A DNA stretch of 64,000 nucleotides from Novosphingobium capsulatum NBRC 12533 (GCF_001598375.1 NZ_BCYV01000014.1:124001-188000), one strand, 5' to 3'; numbered from the stretch's first letter, positions 35,656-44,694 are shown. The notes: generated by a model from the letters alone, not told the origin. Made by a program: numbers and translations.

Positions 35656-38004
35656 ATGGGGAGAAGCACCAAGACCAATCGCATGATCGGCGCAGCAAGC
35701 GCGACGGCGCCCATGGCACTGATCGTCGCAGCCTTGCTACCCGGCCATGCGCTGGGCCAGACCGCACCGGCTGCTGCGGGCCAAACCACGCCAGTGTCGA
35801 GCCAGAGCGGCGCTGTCGGCCAGGGTGATATCGTGGTGACGGCGCAGCGTCGTAGCGAAAACATCCAGGACGTGCCGATCACCATCGAGGCGTTCTCGGG
35901 TGACTCGCTCAAGAAGCTGGGCGTCGAGGCTGCCGCCGATCTCGGCAAGATTGCGACCAACGTTGTGGTCTCTCTGCCGCAAGGCGCCGGAAACCAGCCC
36001 GCGATCACCATCCGCGGGATCGGGCTGAACGTGAACAATTCCAACAATTCCGGGCCGAACGGCATCTATGTGGATGAGTTCTATCTCAGCGCTCCCACCT
36101 CGCAGGCCTTCGCTATGTTCGACCTGGATCGTGTCGAGGTGCTCAAGGGGCCGCAGGGGACGCTCTATGGCCGGAATACCTCGGGCGGCGCGATCAACTT
36201 CATCACGGCCAAGCCGACGAATACGTTCGAGGGCTATCTCGATGCGCGCTACGGCAATTTCGATACCTCGCAGATCAGCGGCGCGGTCAGCGGCCCGCTG
36301 AGCGACACGCTCTCGGCCCGCTTTGCCTTTGTCCGGAACTATTCGGAAGGGTACAATTACAACACGTTCCTCAATCGTCGCCAGAACGGCGCCGATGATG
36401 AGTCCTTCCGCGCGTCGCTGCTCTACAAGCCGACGCCGGATCTGCGCATTCTTGTTGTCGGGCACGTTTCCCATGTCGATCGGCTGCCCGACAATTACGC
36501 GCATCTCGGCGCGTTCGAGCCGGGCTCGGTCGAAACCGGATCGCCCGTGGTCTGTTCGGTTGCTGCAACCTATGCCTCGCAGTGCGTCGACATCTACAAC
36601 CAGCCGAGCGACCCCAAGCGCTATTCCATCGCGTCCAGTCGGACAGAGCATCTGAAAGTGACGGACAGGGGCGTTGTCGGGCGGATCGAATGGTCGCCGG
36701 GCACGATCACTGTCACGTCCGTGACTGGCTATAATTACAACCAGCGCTTCTTGCCGGAAGACAGCGACTCCTCGCCCTATCGCGAGTTGGAGGTGAACTG
36801 GGGCAACAACAGCAACGAGTTCACCCAGGAACTGCGCGTCAACCAGACCAAGGAAAACTACAACTGGGTGGCGGGTGTCTATTACCTGCACGAGCGACTG
36901 AACCAGAACCAGGATTACGCGCTTCTGCTCGACATCGACCGGTTTTACGGTCCTGGCGCGGGCGATGGTCTGGCCAGCCGGCAGTTTGCCCGCAATACGC
37001 AGGTGACAGACGCCTATGCCGCGTTCGGGCAGGGCGAATACAACCTGACCCGCGCGCTGCGCCTGGTGCTCGGCGGCCGGTTTACCCACGAGCGCCGTTC
37101 GTTCCTGTTCAACAGCCAGGTGCAGTACCAGAGCGGCGGCATGGACAACTTCACGCCACTGGCTCAGGTTGCCGACAGCACGAGCCGCCTGCAGAATTCC
37201 GCATTCTCCTATCGCATCGGCCTGAATTTCAAACCGATGCCTGGCGTTCTTGCCTATGCGACCCTCACGACAGGCTTCAAGGGTGGCGATTTCAATGGAG
37301 GCTTTCTCAGCCCCGATCCCGCCCAGGCCGCCTATCAGCAGCGCCCGGTGAAGCCGGAAAAGGTGACAACCTACGAAGTGGGCATCAAGACGACGTTCCT
37401 CGATCGCGCCGTCACGTTCAATGCCGCGCTGTTCTACAACGATTATCGCGACATGCAGCTGTTTGCCCTGGTGCCCAGCCCGATCGGGCCTCTCAATCTT
37501 GCGGCCAATGCCGAAAAGGCGCGCACCTATGGCGCGGATATCGACCTGACCGTTCGCCCGGTCCGCAATCTGACGTTGAGCGCGCAGGTGGGTCTGCTCA
37601 ACACCAAGCTCGTGCGGTTCCTGCTGGTGGCCGATCCCACCGTGCCAGACTATTCGGGCAACCAGCTGGCGTTCTCGCCCAAGTTGAGCACCTTCCTGCA
37701 GGCGCAGTACCATATCCCGATCGGCGAAAGCCAGGCGATAGATCTGCAATACAGCGCCACCTACAAGGGCCGGCAGTTCCTGGACGCGACCAACGATCCC
37801 TATACGACGCAGCAGGCCTATTGGACGCAGGACGCACGCGTCGCGCTGACCATCTCGCAGCTTGAGCTGTCGGCCTTCGTGCGCAATCTCGGCAACACCT
37901 ACTACGCCACCGCTGCGTTCAACAGCATCAGCCCGTTCGGCTACGTCCAGCCCAACTATGCGCCGCCGCGCACCTATGGTGTTGGCGCGAAGATAAACTT
38001 CTGA
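35656..38004 (+). CDS. TonB-dependent outer-membrane receptor, module B
   Basis: Outer-membrane receptor of 782 residues. Signal peptide ends near GHALGQ, then DIVVTAQRR, plug with LKGPQGTLYGRNTSGGAINF, and barrel ending GVGAKINF. It is a close paralogue of the module A receptor over the plug (GAGNQPAITIRGIGLN, NSGPNGIYVDEFYLSAP against GVGNQPLISIRGIGLN, NAGPNGVYIDDVYISAP). AGGAG lies seven bases before the ATG at 35656, which is preferred over 35641. It is controlled from the gap holding operator I. An SMP-30-type lactonase gene follows 35 bases downstream. Confidence 0.93.
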   Translation: MGRSTKTNRMIGAASATAPMALIVAALLPGHALGQTAPAAAGQTTPVSSQSGAVGQGDIVVTAQRRSENIQDVPITIEAFSGDSLKKLGVEAAADLGKIATNVVVSLPQGAGNQPAITIRGIGLNVNNSNNSGPNGIYVDEFYLSAPTSQAFAMFDLDRVEVLKGPQGTLYGRNTSGGAINFITAKPTNTFEGYLDARYGNFDTSQISGAVSGPLSDTLSARFAFVRNYSEGYNYNTFLNRRQNGADDESFRASLLYKPTPDLRILVVGHVSHVDRLPDNYAHLGAFEPGSVETGSPVVCSVAATYASQCVDIYNQPSDPKRYSIASSRTEHLKVTDRGVVGRIEWSPGTITVTSVTGYNYNQRFLPEDSDSSPYRELEVNWGNNSNEFTQELRVNQTKENYNWVAGVYYLHERLNQNQDYALLLDIDRFYGPGAGDGLASRQFARNTQVTDAYAAFGQGEYNLTRALRLVLGGRFTHERRSFLFNSQVQYQSGGMDNFTPLAQVADSTSRLQNSAFSYRIGLNFKPMPGVLAYATLTTGFKGGDFNGGFLSPDPAQAAYQQRPVKPEKVTTYEVGIKTTFLDRAVTFNAALFYNDYRDMQLFALVPSPIGPLNLAANAEKARTYGADIDLTVRPVRNLTLSAQVGLLNTKLVRFLLVADPTVPDYSGNQLAFSPKLSTFLQAQYHIPIGESQAIDLQYSATYKGRQFLDATNDPYTTQQAYWTQDARVALTISQLELSAFVRNLGNTYYATAAFNSISPFGYVQPNYAPPRTYGVGAKINF

Positions 38005-38039
38005 TCCAGGCACAATCCCTCTTCAGCGAGCGAACCACC

Positions 38040-38891
38040 ATGACCCATACCCTGACGCTGCTGGCCGACGACCTGGCCTTCGGCGAAGCGCCACGCTGGC
38101 ACAACGGCGCGCTCTACCTTTCCGACATGCACGCCAACCGCGTGCTGCGCTATTCGGAAAGCACCGGGTGGGAGGTTGTGGCCGAACACGATGGTCCCGT
38201 CTCTGGCCTGGGCTGGTTGCCGGATGGCGACATGCTGGTCGTGTCGATGCACGACCGCAGGATCCTGCGCCACCGCAACGGCGTGTTCGACGTGCATGCC
38301 GATCTTTCAGGCATTGCCACGTGGCACGCGAACGACATGATCGTGGCGCCAGACGGGACTGCCTATGTCGGCAATTTCGGCTTCGATATCGACACCCATC
38401 CCATTTCGCCCTGCACCGCGAGCATCGCGCGGGTTACGGCCGATGGCACGGTGTCGACGGCGGCGGCCGGCTTGTGGTTTCCCAACGGCATGGTCATCCA
38501 GCCCGACGGCGCCACGATGATCGTTGCCGAAAGCGGCACGCGCGTGCTGACCGAACTGACGATCGCAGCCGATGGCGCGCTGGTCGAACCGCGGCTCTGG
38601 GCGCGATTGCCCGACGATGCACTGCCCGACGGCATTTGCCTGGATGCCGCCGGCTGCGTCTGGGCTGCCTCGCCTACATCGCGCGAAGTGCTGTGCCTGC
38701 GTCGGGACGGCGAAGTGGTCGATCGCATCGCGACCGAGCAGGAAGCGATCGCCTGCGTGTTCGGCGGTGAGGACCGGCGCACCCTGTTCATCCTCACCGC
38801 CGACAGCAGGACGCCGGCGATCGCGCGCGACGTACGGACGGCCCGGGTCTATGCCGTGCGAATGGACGTGGCCGGCGCCGGTTTGCCCTGA
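38040..38891 (+). CDS. SMP-30/gluconolactonase-family lactonase
   Basis: Six-bladed beta-propeller hydrolase of 283 residues. Metal ligands are visible as the glutamate in FGEAPRWHNG, the asparagine in WHANDMIVAPDG and the aspartate in LPDGICLDAAG. It would open a lactone ring. It follows the module B receptor by 35 bases and probably shares its transcript. A lactone produced by oxidation of a cyclic ether or hydroxy acid intermediate is plausible. A long perfect hairpin follows the stop. Confidence 0.9.
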   Translation: MTHTLTLLADDLAFGEAPRWHNGALYLSDMHANRVLRYSESTGWEVVAEHDGPVSGLGWLPDGDMLVVSMHDRRILRHRNGVFDVHADLSGIATWHANDMIVAPDGTAYVGNFGFDIDTHPISPCTASIARVTADGTVSTAAAGLWFPNGMVIQPDGATMIVAESGTRVLTELTIAADGALVEPRLWARLPDDALPDGICLDAAGCVWAASPTSREVLCLRRDGEVVDRIATEQEAIACVFGGEDRRTLFILTADSRTPAIARDVRTARVYAVRMDVAGAGLP

Positions 38892-38910
38892 CCGATCATC
38901 GTTGCAGAAG

Positions 38911-38942
38911 GTGCCTCGGTCCGCGTACGCGGGCCGAGGCAC
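38911..38942. terminator. Long bidirectional hairpin terminator
   Basis: GTGCCTCGG (38911-38919) pairs with CCGAGGCAC (38934-38942), and the inside CCGCGTACGCGG is itself palindromic, giving an almost continuous 16-base stem. It separates the convergent lactonase and SDR genes. Confidence 0.75.
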
Positions 38943-38948
38943 GCTGTT

Positions 38949-39773
38949 TCAGGCCGCTTCGCTCTTGCTCTTGCGGCGCTCCGCCAGGTTATGTGCGCCC
39001 AACTGCTCGGCCTGGCCGGCAATCTTCAGCAGTTCGGCCGCATTGCCACCCAGCCGCCGCACGAACTTGGCGCGGTCTGCGGGCATGAACACCTCCAGCT
39101 TGCGCCGGCGCATCGCTTCCAGCACCACTTGCGCGACATAGTCGGCGCTTACCGCGTCAGAGAGGAATGCCATGGGTACTTCGTCGCTGGCCGCCTCTGC
39201 CTCCAGCATCGGCGTTTCTGTCGATGTGGGGTGGACGATCGTGAAGTTCAGCGGCGAATCCCGCTCTTCCATGGCCAGGCCGAGGTGGAAAGCGCGCAGC
39301 GCGAACTTTGCCGCGGCATAGCTGGCGAGCCCCGGGAAGGGCAGGAACGCGGTCATGCTGCACACCGTGACGAAGTGCCCATGCCCCTGTTCCCGAAAGC
39401 GCGGCAGCGTGGCGACCATGCCGCGCATTGGCCCCATGGCATTGACTTCAAGCGTCAGCGCATGATCGTCCATCGCCACGTTGCGAACGTAGCCGGTCCG
39501 CACGATAGCCGCGTTGTTGATCAGCACATCGAGCCGGCCGTACTGCGCCCATGCCAGGTCGAGCGCCGCAGACCATTGCGCGTCCGAGGTAATGTCGAGC
39601 GCGACGCTTTGCGCGCGCTCGCCGATGTCCTGGGCAACGCGGTCCGCGCCGGCAACATCGATGTCGGCGATCAGCACCCTGTGTCCCTGCGCGGCAGCAG
39701 CGCGCGCGATGGCAGCGCCGATGCCGCTTGCGCCACCCGTCACAAGGACAATCTTTTCCTTCGTCTTCCGCAT
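38949..39773 (-). CDS. Short-chain dehydrogenase/reductase, module B
   Basis: Classical SDR of 274 residues: VTGGASGIGAAIA cofactor loop, acidic DIDVAG favouring NAD, NNAAI, and YAAAKFALRAF with catalytic Tyr and Lys. The usual catalytic serine segment reads VCSMTAF. An extended C-terminal tail (about 30 residues ending KSKSEAA) is rich in charge. The ATG at 39773 has GAGGAA five bases upstream; 43 further in-frame codons upstream are rejected. It is divergent from the VOC operon across exact operator J. Substrate unknown. Confidence 0.9.
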   Translation of the reverse strand: MRKTKEKIVLVTGGASGIGAAIARAAAAQGHRVLIADIDVAGADRVAQDIGERAQSVALDITSDAQWSAALDLAWAQYGRLDVLINNAAIVRTGYVRNVAMDDHALTLEVNAMGPMRGMVATLPRFREQGHGHFVTVCSMTAFLPFPGLASYAAAKFALRAFHLGLAMEERDSPLNFTIVHPTSTETPMLEAEAASDEVPMAFLSDAVSADYVAQVVLEAMRRRKLEVFMPADRAKFVRRLGGNAAELLKIAGQAEQLGAHNLAERRKSKSEAA

Positions 39774-39925
39774 TCGTCTTCCTCTCTGAACCGACGGCAA
39801 CGGCATCCCCGCCCAATGGGGCCGGCGTGCCGCCTGCGCGGAGACTCTCGCAAGCGGCGCAGCCCTGACGGAGGTGCCCCCAAGCCTTGGTAGGGCGTCC
39901 ACGCGCGGATTGACAGATAAAAAAT

Positions 39926-39939
39926 ATAGTGAAAGCTAT
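39926..39939. promoter_or_regulatory. Operator-like palindrome (site J)
   Basis: ATAG-TGAAAG-CTAT, between the divergent SDR (start 39773) and VOC (start 39997) genes. A TTGACA box begins 16 bases to its left. Confidence 0.72.
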
Positions 39940-39996
39940 ACAGATTGAATGGTCTGCGGATATGATGGTTCGTCCGGTGCGGACAGGAGAAGGAAG

Positions 39997-40464
39997 ATGG
40001 GCATGGCGGAGCCAGAAGCACCCGCGGCAACAGCCGCCGGCGGCGGGCATTTTCGGATCAGGGGATTGTCGCATCTCGCGCTCGTCGTGGCCGACGTGGC
40101 GGTGACCACGGCCTTTTATCGCGATCGCCTGGGCATGGCGGTGATCCACGACGGCAGGGCCGAGGCGGTGCCGAACGCAAAGGGCATGATCGGGCAACTG
40201 CTGCTGGAACTGGAGCAGCGCGAGGCCAAGGCTGGCACCGATACCATCACGCCTGCGCTCACCGTGGACGATATCGATGCCGCGTTCGCGGCGCTGGGCG
40301 ATGTGCGCATCGGCGTGGCGGACCAGCCCGACGAGATGTTCGGCGTCCGCTATTTCTCGGTCCGCGATCCCGATGGGCGCGCGGTTGAGCTTATTGCCTT
40401 CCCCAACGGGGAGGCTGACCTGGGCGCCTTCGGGCGCAAATTCTTGGAAGGCAGCGCCGCATGA
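39997..40464 (+). CDS. VOC-superfamily (glyoxalase/dioxygenase fold) protein
   Basis: Metal-binding enzyme of 155 residues with the paired beta-alpha-beta-beta-beta fold. The first metal histidine is in GLSHLALVVADV, and a later glutamate in VRDPDGRAVELIAFP. Possible reactions are isomerisation, epimerisation or lyase chemistry. The ATG at 39997 has AGGAGAAGGAAG directly upstream. It is the first gene of a four-gene operon (VOC, RidA-like, PLP lyase, HpaI aldolase) with four-base overlaps between the first three. Exact operator J controls it. Confidence 0.87.
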   Translation: MGMAEPEAPAATAAGGGHFRIRGLSHLALVVADVAVTTAFYRDRLGMAVIHDGRAEAVPNAKGMIGQLLLELEQREAKAGTDTITPALTVDDIDAAFAALGDVRIGVADQPDEMFGVRYFSVRDPDGRAVELIAFPNGEADLGAFGRKFLEGSAA

Positions 40465-40934
40465 CCCAATCGCTTTCACCCGAAGCCCGCTTGGAGGAAC
40501 TCGGCCTCGTGCTGCCGCCGGCGATCCCCTCCATCGCCAACTTTGCGCCTGCCCTGCTCGATGGCGGCTTGCTCTATCTTTCCGGGCAAGGCCCGCGCGA
40601 TGCGACCGGCTACCGCTTTGGCAAGGTCGGTGCCGACGTTTCGGCGGACGAAGCGCGCGAGCATGCCCGGCTGGTGGGGCTTTCGCTGCTTGCCGTCATA
40701 CGCCAGGAACTCGGCTCGCTCGATCGCGTCCGGCGCGTGGTGCGCCTGTTCGGCATGGTCAATGCGACGCCGGACTTCGTGCTGCATTCGCGTGTGATCG
40801 ACGGCTGCTCTGACCTGATGTGCGCGGTGTTCGGCGAGGAGGCTGGCCGCCACGCGCGATCGGCAGTGGGCGTGGGCTCGCTGCCGGGGAACATCACGGT
40901 CGAAATCGAGGCCGTTGTCGCGGTGCATTCATGA
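40461..40934 (+). CDS. RidA/YjgF-family protein
   Basis: Trimeric RidA-fold protein of 157 residues. LLYLSGQGPRD is the family start of the active-site cleft, and SLPGNITVEIEAVVAV the C-terminal strand. Canonical RidA uses an arginine before the final strand to bind the 2-imino acid carboxylate. In this chain that region reads LPGN, so imine-hydrolase activity is not assured. It overlaps both neighbours by four bases. The PLP enzyme encoded next would release an enamine or imine, a natural RidA substrate. Confidence 0.87.
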   Translation: MTQSLSPEARLEELGLVLPPAIPSIANFAPALLDGGLLYLSGQGPRDATGYRFGKVGADVSADEAREHARLVGLSLLAVIRQELGSLDRVRRVVRLFGMVNATPDFVLHSRVIDGCSDLMCAVFGEEAGRHARSAVGVGSLPGNITVEIEAVVAVHS

Positions 40935-42247
40935 GCGGCGCAGAGCAGACCCCGCTGCGCTTCGATGGTGATCTGTCGGGCACGCTCATGCCCTGGGACA
41001 AGGGGGTGCCGGGTGGCGGCGGACCGATCCCGCTGGCAGACGTTGCGGGCAAGCGCTGGAATCTCTTGCGAGAAGACCTTCCCCTGCCGGTCGCGGTGCT
41101 GGACGGAGACAGCCTGGAGCGCAACAGCCGCTGGATGCGGAGCTTTGCGGCCGAGCACGGCGTGGCGCTGGCCCCGCACGGCAAGACCACGCTCGCCCCG
41201 GCGCTGTTCGACCTGCAGATGCGCGATGGCGCGTGGGGGATTACGGTATCGACACCCCACCAGATCGCCGTTGCCGTGGCGGCCGGGCATCGGCGCATCT
41301 TTGTGGCGAACCAGCTGATCGGGCGCAGCGGCATCGCCTATGTGCTGGATCAGCTTGAGCGGGATCCTGAGCTTGCCATCTATTCGCTGGTCGATTCGCT
41401 CGATCTGGTCACACAGCTCGCCGCCGTCGCAGCCGGGAAAGGCGGTCGTCGTGCGCTGCCGGTGCTGGTCGAAATGGGCTTTGAAGGCGGGCGCACCGGA
41501 TGCCGAACGGTGGAGCAGGGCCTTGCCGTCGCGCGGGCAGTGGCTGCCTCGCCGTACCTCGAACTTGCCGGGGTCGAAGGATTTGAAGGTATTATCCGCA
41601 AGGCGGACCTGGAATCCACGCTCGACGCCGTGAACGCCTTCCTGGGCCAGGTTGTGATGCTTGCACAGGCGTGTGACCGGGAAGGGCTGTTCGCCTCGGA
41701 CGATGTGCTGCTGAGTGCGGGCGGATCGGGCTTTTTCGATCTGGTCGTTACCGCGTTCAACGCCGCGCGGTTGCAGCGCCGTACCACCACGCTGCTGCGC
41801 AGCGGCTGCTACATCACGCACGACTCCGGCCTGTACACGTTCCTTTTCTCTCTGCTGAACATGCGGGCGCCCGAACTGCTGGCCGAGGATGCGCCAAGCC
41901 CGGCCTTGCGCGTTTGGGCCTATGTGCAATCCATGCCAGAGCCCGGCCGCGCGATCGTCACCATGGGCAAGCGCGATGTCGGCTTTGACGAGATGCCCAA
42001 GCCGGAACTTTGGCATCGCCCCAGCGCAGACATGTCGGCGCCGCAGGCGCTCACGCCAGACCATCAGGTCATCGCACTCAACGACCAGCACGGGTTTCTC
42101 GATATCCCGCGCGATTCCCCGCTGCGGGTGGGCGACATGATCGGCTTCGGCATCTCTCATCCGTGCCTCACTTTCGACAAGTGGCGGGTGCTGCACGTGA
42201 TCGATGGCGCGTTCGACGTCGTCGGATCGATCCGGACCTATTTCTGA
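40931..42247 (+). CDS. PLP enzyme, D-threonine aldolase / DSD1-like family
   Basis: Alanine-racemase-fold PLP enzyme of 438 residues, longer than typical DSD1 proteins. The PLP lysine is in LAPHGKTTLAP. The C-terminal zinc pair of D-serine dehydratase and D-threonine aldolase is visible as the His and Cys in GISHPCLTFD. It should act on a D-configured beta-hydroxy amino acid, either dehydrating it to an imine or cleaving it to glycine and an aldehyde. It overlaps the RidA-like gene by four bases. An HpaI aldolase follows 25 bases later. Confidence 0.88.
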   Translation: MSGAEQTPLRFDGDLSGTLMPWDKGVPGGGGPIPLADVAGKRWNLLREDLPLPVAVLDGDSLERNSRWMRSFAAEHGVALAPHGKTTLAPALFDLQMRDGAWGITVSTPHQIAVAVAAGHRRIFVANQLIGRSGIAYVLDQLERDPELAIYSLVDSLDLVTQLAAVAAGKGGRRALPVLVEMGFEGGRTGCRTVEQGLAVARAVAASPYLELAGVEGFEGIIRKADLESTLDAVNAFLGQVVMLAQACDREGLFASDDVLLSAGGSGFFDLVVTAFNAARLQRRTTTLLRSGCYITHDSGLYTFLFSLLNMRAPELLAEDAPSPALRVWAYVQSMPEPGRAIVTMGKRDVGFDEMPKPELWHRPSADMSAPQALTPDHQVIALNDQHGFLDIPRDSPLRVGDMIGFGISHPCLTFDKWRVLHVIDGAFDVVGSIRTYF

Positions 42248-42272
42248 GCACACAAAAAACTGGAGAGGAATT

Positions 42273-43070
42273 ATGGCAAACCCGCTTATCGAACGCCTCA
42301 AGCGCGGCGAAGTCTGCGTCAACGGATGGCTGCTGGCACCTGACAGCTATGTTGCCGAGATCATGGCGCAGACCGGCTGGGACAGCCTGACGATCGATCT
42401 GCAGCACGGGCTGCATGACTATCGTTCGGCGGTAGAGAGCCTGCAGGCCCTGCATGGCCGCGGCCCGGTGCCGCTGGCGCGCGTGCCGTGGAACGAGCCG
42501 GGCATCATCGGCAAGATCCTGGACGCGGGCGCATGGGGCATCATCTGCCCGATGGTCAACAATGCCGAGCAGGCGCGCGCGCTGGTGGATGCCTGCCTCT
42601 ATGCGCCGGAGGGTGCCCGCTCCAACGGGCCGGTTCGCGCCGGTTTCTATGGGACGGCGTCGCCCTATCAGGGGATCGCCAATGCCAATGTCCTGGTTCT
42701 GCCACAGATCGAGACGGTCGAGGCGGTGGAGAATCTGGAGGCGATCCTCGATGTGCCGGGCATCAGTGGCGCCTATGTGGGGCCGAGCGACCTTGGCCTG
42801 GCGATGGGGCTCGCGCCCGTGCTCGATCGTCAGGAGCCGGAAATCCTGGCCATCTACGATCGCGTGATCGCGGCCGTGCGTGCGCGCAATCTTGTCGCCG
42901 GCATCCAGAACGGAACGGCCGCCTATGCTGCGGAAATGGCGGCGAAAGGCTTCCAGATCGTGACCGTGGCCACCGACGTCAATCTGATGGGCATGGCCGC
43001 GTTCCAGGCCGTGACGACGACGCGCTCGCTGATCAAGCAGTCGGCATCCGCAGACGCCGCGACCGCCTGA
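42273..43070 (+). CDS. HpcH/HpaI-family aldolase
   Basis: Metal-dependent class II pyruvate aldolase of 265 residues. The catalytic histidine is in TIDLQHGLHDY, the pyruvate-binding arginine in LARVPWNEP, the metal glutamate in LPQIETVEAV and the aspartate in VGPSDLGLAMG. It cleaves a 2-oxo-4-hydroxy acid to pyruvate plus an aldehyde. GGAGAGG lies close before the ATG. It is the last gene of the operon. A 2-oxo acid made by the preceding PLP and RidA-like enzymes would be a fitting substrate (inference). Confidence 0.92.
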   Translation: MANPLIERLKRGEVCVNGWLLAPDSYVAEIMAQTGWDSLTIDLQHGLHDYRSAVESLQALHGRGPVPLARVPWNEPGIIGKILDAGAWGIICPMVNNAEQARALVDACLYAPEGARSNGPVRAGFYGTASPYQGIANANVLVLPQIETVEAVENLEAILDVPGISGAYVGPSDLGLAMGLAPVLDRQEPEILAIYDRVIAAVRARNLVAGIQNGTAAYAAEMAAKGFQIVTVATDVNLMGMAAFQAVTTTRSLIKQSASADAATA

Positions 43071-43084
43071 TCATCACTAAGACA

Positions 43085-43112
43085 CTGGTGCGCGGCCTGG
43101 CCCGCGCACCAG
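43085..43112. terminator. Bidirectional hairpin terminator
   Basis: Eleven-base arms CTGGTGCGCGG and CCGCGCACCAG with a six-base loop, between the convergent HpaI aldolase and class II aldolase genes. Confidence 0.72.
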
Positions 43113-43120
43113 CTCTTCCG

Positions 43121-43891
43121 TCAGTCGCGGTAGCTGGGATCGATGCGGTCGAGCTTGCGCAGCAGCGCCGGCCATGCCAGCCGCTCTGCCACCAGGCCCA
43201 TGCCGGCAGGGGATGATTGCAGCGCGACCTTGGACAGGGTCTCGGGCGGCGGAGCATGCAACGCATCGCGACCGGCCGACAGCATCAGGACCTGCGCCTC
43301 GCAGGCGCGCTCGAGGAAATAGAGGCGCAGGAAGCAGGCAGCGACGCTCTTGCCCACCACCAGCGTGCCATGGTTGCGCAGGATCATCAGGTTGGCGTCT
43401 CCCAGATCAGCCACCAGGCGTTCCCGCTCCGTCAGATCCACCGCCAGCCCTTCATATTCATGATAGGCCAGGCCGCTACCGGCGATCATCGCGGTCTGAG
43501 TGTGGGGCAGCAGCCCGCCCTCCATGGCCGAAACAGCCTGGCCATGCGGGGTGTGAAGATGCATCACCGCGGCCGCGTCCTCGCGCGCCATGTGGATCGC
43601 CGAATGGATCGTGAAGCCGGCGGGATTGACCGGGTGCGGCGTCGGGCTCACCGGATTGCCATCGACATCGATCTTCACGAGGCTGGACGCGGTGACTTCC
43701 TCGAACATCAGGTCGTATGGGTTGATCAGGAAATGATGCTCTGGGCCGGGGATGCGCGCGGACAGATGGGTGAAGATCAGGTCGTCCCAGCCGAAATGGG
43801 CGACGAGCCGATAGGCCGCGGCCAGGTCGATCCGAATCTGGCGTTCCGCCGCTTCCACGGAATCAGGGGCTTGCGTGGCGTTCAGGGTCAT
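43121..43891 (-). CDS. Class II aldolase/adducin family protein, module B
   Basis: Zinc aldolase-fold protein of 256 residues, clear paralogue of the one at 11627-12403. Shared blocks include FLINPY, FEEVTASSLVKID, NPAGFTIHSAIH and MILRNHGTLVVG; zinc histidines are in MHLHTPHG and RNHG. Stronger divergence is seen after residue 200. It converges on the HpaI aldolase and is divergent from the Crp-type gene across 94 bases, where I see no ATAG-N6-CTAT site. The reaction is unknown. Confidence 0.87.
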   Translation of the reverse strand: MTLNATQAPDSVEAAERQIRIDLAAAYRLVAHFGWDDLIFTHLSARIPGPEHHFLINPYDLMFEEVTASSLVKIDVDGNPVSPTPHPVNPAGFTIHSAIHMAREDAAAVMHLHTPHGQAVSAMEGGLLPHTQTAMIAGSGLAYHEYEGLAVDLTERERLVADLGDANLMILRNHGTLVVGKSVAACFLRLYFLERACEAQVLMLSAGRDALHAPPPETLSKVALQSSPAGMGLVAERLAWPALLRKLDRIDPSYRD

Positions 43892-43985
43892 GCGTCTCTC
43901 CAGTGGTTATTGGCGCAAGGATGCCACAGACCGGCTGGTCGCTTTGTCGATTGGCCGACATTCCTTGCGGCCCGAGGATGATCGA

Positions 43986-44684
43986 ATGACAAAGGAAGCG
44001 CAGTTCCTTGCGGCCATGCAGGGCAAGAGCGAATGGTTTGCGAGCCTGGCCGATCCGATCCAGGCGCAGCTGGCCGCCGCCGCGCAGGTGCGCCGGGTCA
44101 AGGATGGCGAGGCGGTCTATCGCCAGGGCGATGCGCCCGACGGGCTGTACGCCATGCTGCAGGGCCGCGTTCGCCTGATCGCGTGGAGCCCGGGCGGCGT
44201 CGGCTGCCTGCTGCTGCTCGCCGCCGAGGGCATGTGGTTCGGCGAAGTCTCGACCATCGATGCCGCGCCCCGCCAGCAGGACGCCATCGCGCAAGGGGCT
44301 TGCCAGGTTGCCCGGATACCGCTTGCCGCGATTGCGAAGATTGCCGCACAGCAACCCGAACTGTGGCGGCATATCGGCCGGCTGGCCTGCACGCATCAGC
44401 GCCAGGCGATCAGCCACATTCAGGATCTCCTCAGCCTGCCGCGCGCCGCCAGGGTGGCCAAGGTGCTGCTCGCATCAAGCGCGGGTGACGATGCCCCGGT
44501 GGCGATGACCCAGGACGAACTTGCCGGCACCTGCGGCATGGGACGGCAGACTGCCAATGCCATTCTGGGCACGCTGGAGCAGGCCGGCATGGTGCGGCTG
44601 GGGTATCGCGTGATCTGGATTCTCGATGCGGAACGCCTGGCGCGCGTCGCCATGGGCGAAATCTGCCGCGCCAACAAAGAATAG
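43986..44684 (+). CDS. Crp/Fnr-family regulator
   Basis: Regulator of 232 residues. An N-terminal cyclic-nucleotide-like beta-barrel (VKDGEAVYRQGDAPDGLYAM) is followed by the dimer helix and a winged helix with TQDELAGTCGMGRQTANAIL. There is no N-terminal cysteine cluster, so it is not a classic Fnr oxygen sensor. The canonical cAMP phosphate arginine/serine motif is not evident. It is divergent from the class II aldolase gene. Its stop codon lies inside operator K, so the regulator bound there would sit on the end of this gene. Confidence 0.9.
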   Translation: MTKEAQFLAAMQGKSEWFASLADPIQAQLAAAAQVRRVKDGEAVYRQGDAPDGLYAMLQGRVRLIAWSPGGVGCLLLLAAEGMWFGEVSTIDAAPRQQDAIAQGACQVARIPLAAIAKIAAQQPELWRHIGRLACTHQRQAISHIQDLLSLPRAARVAKVLLASSAGDDAPVAMTQDELAGTCGMGRQTANAILGTLEQAGMVRLGYRVIWILDAERLARVAMGEICRANKE

Positions 44685-44694
44685 TATTTACTAT
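44681..44694. promoter_or_regulatory. Operator-like palindrome (site K)
   Basis: ATAG-TATTTA-CTAT overlaps the stop codon of the Crp-type gene and lies 90 bases before the small protein gene that precedes the P450. It is the rightmost copy of the motif. Confidence 0.7.
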
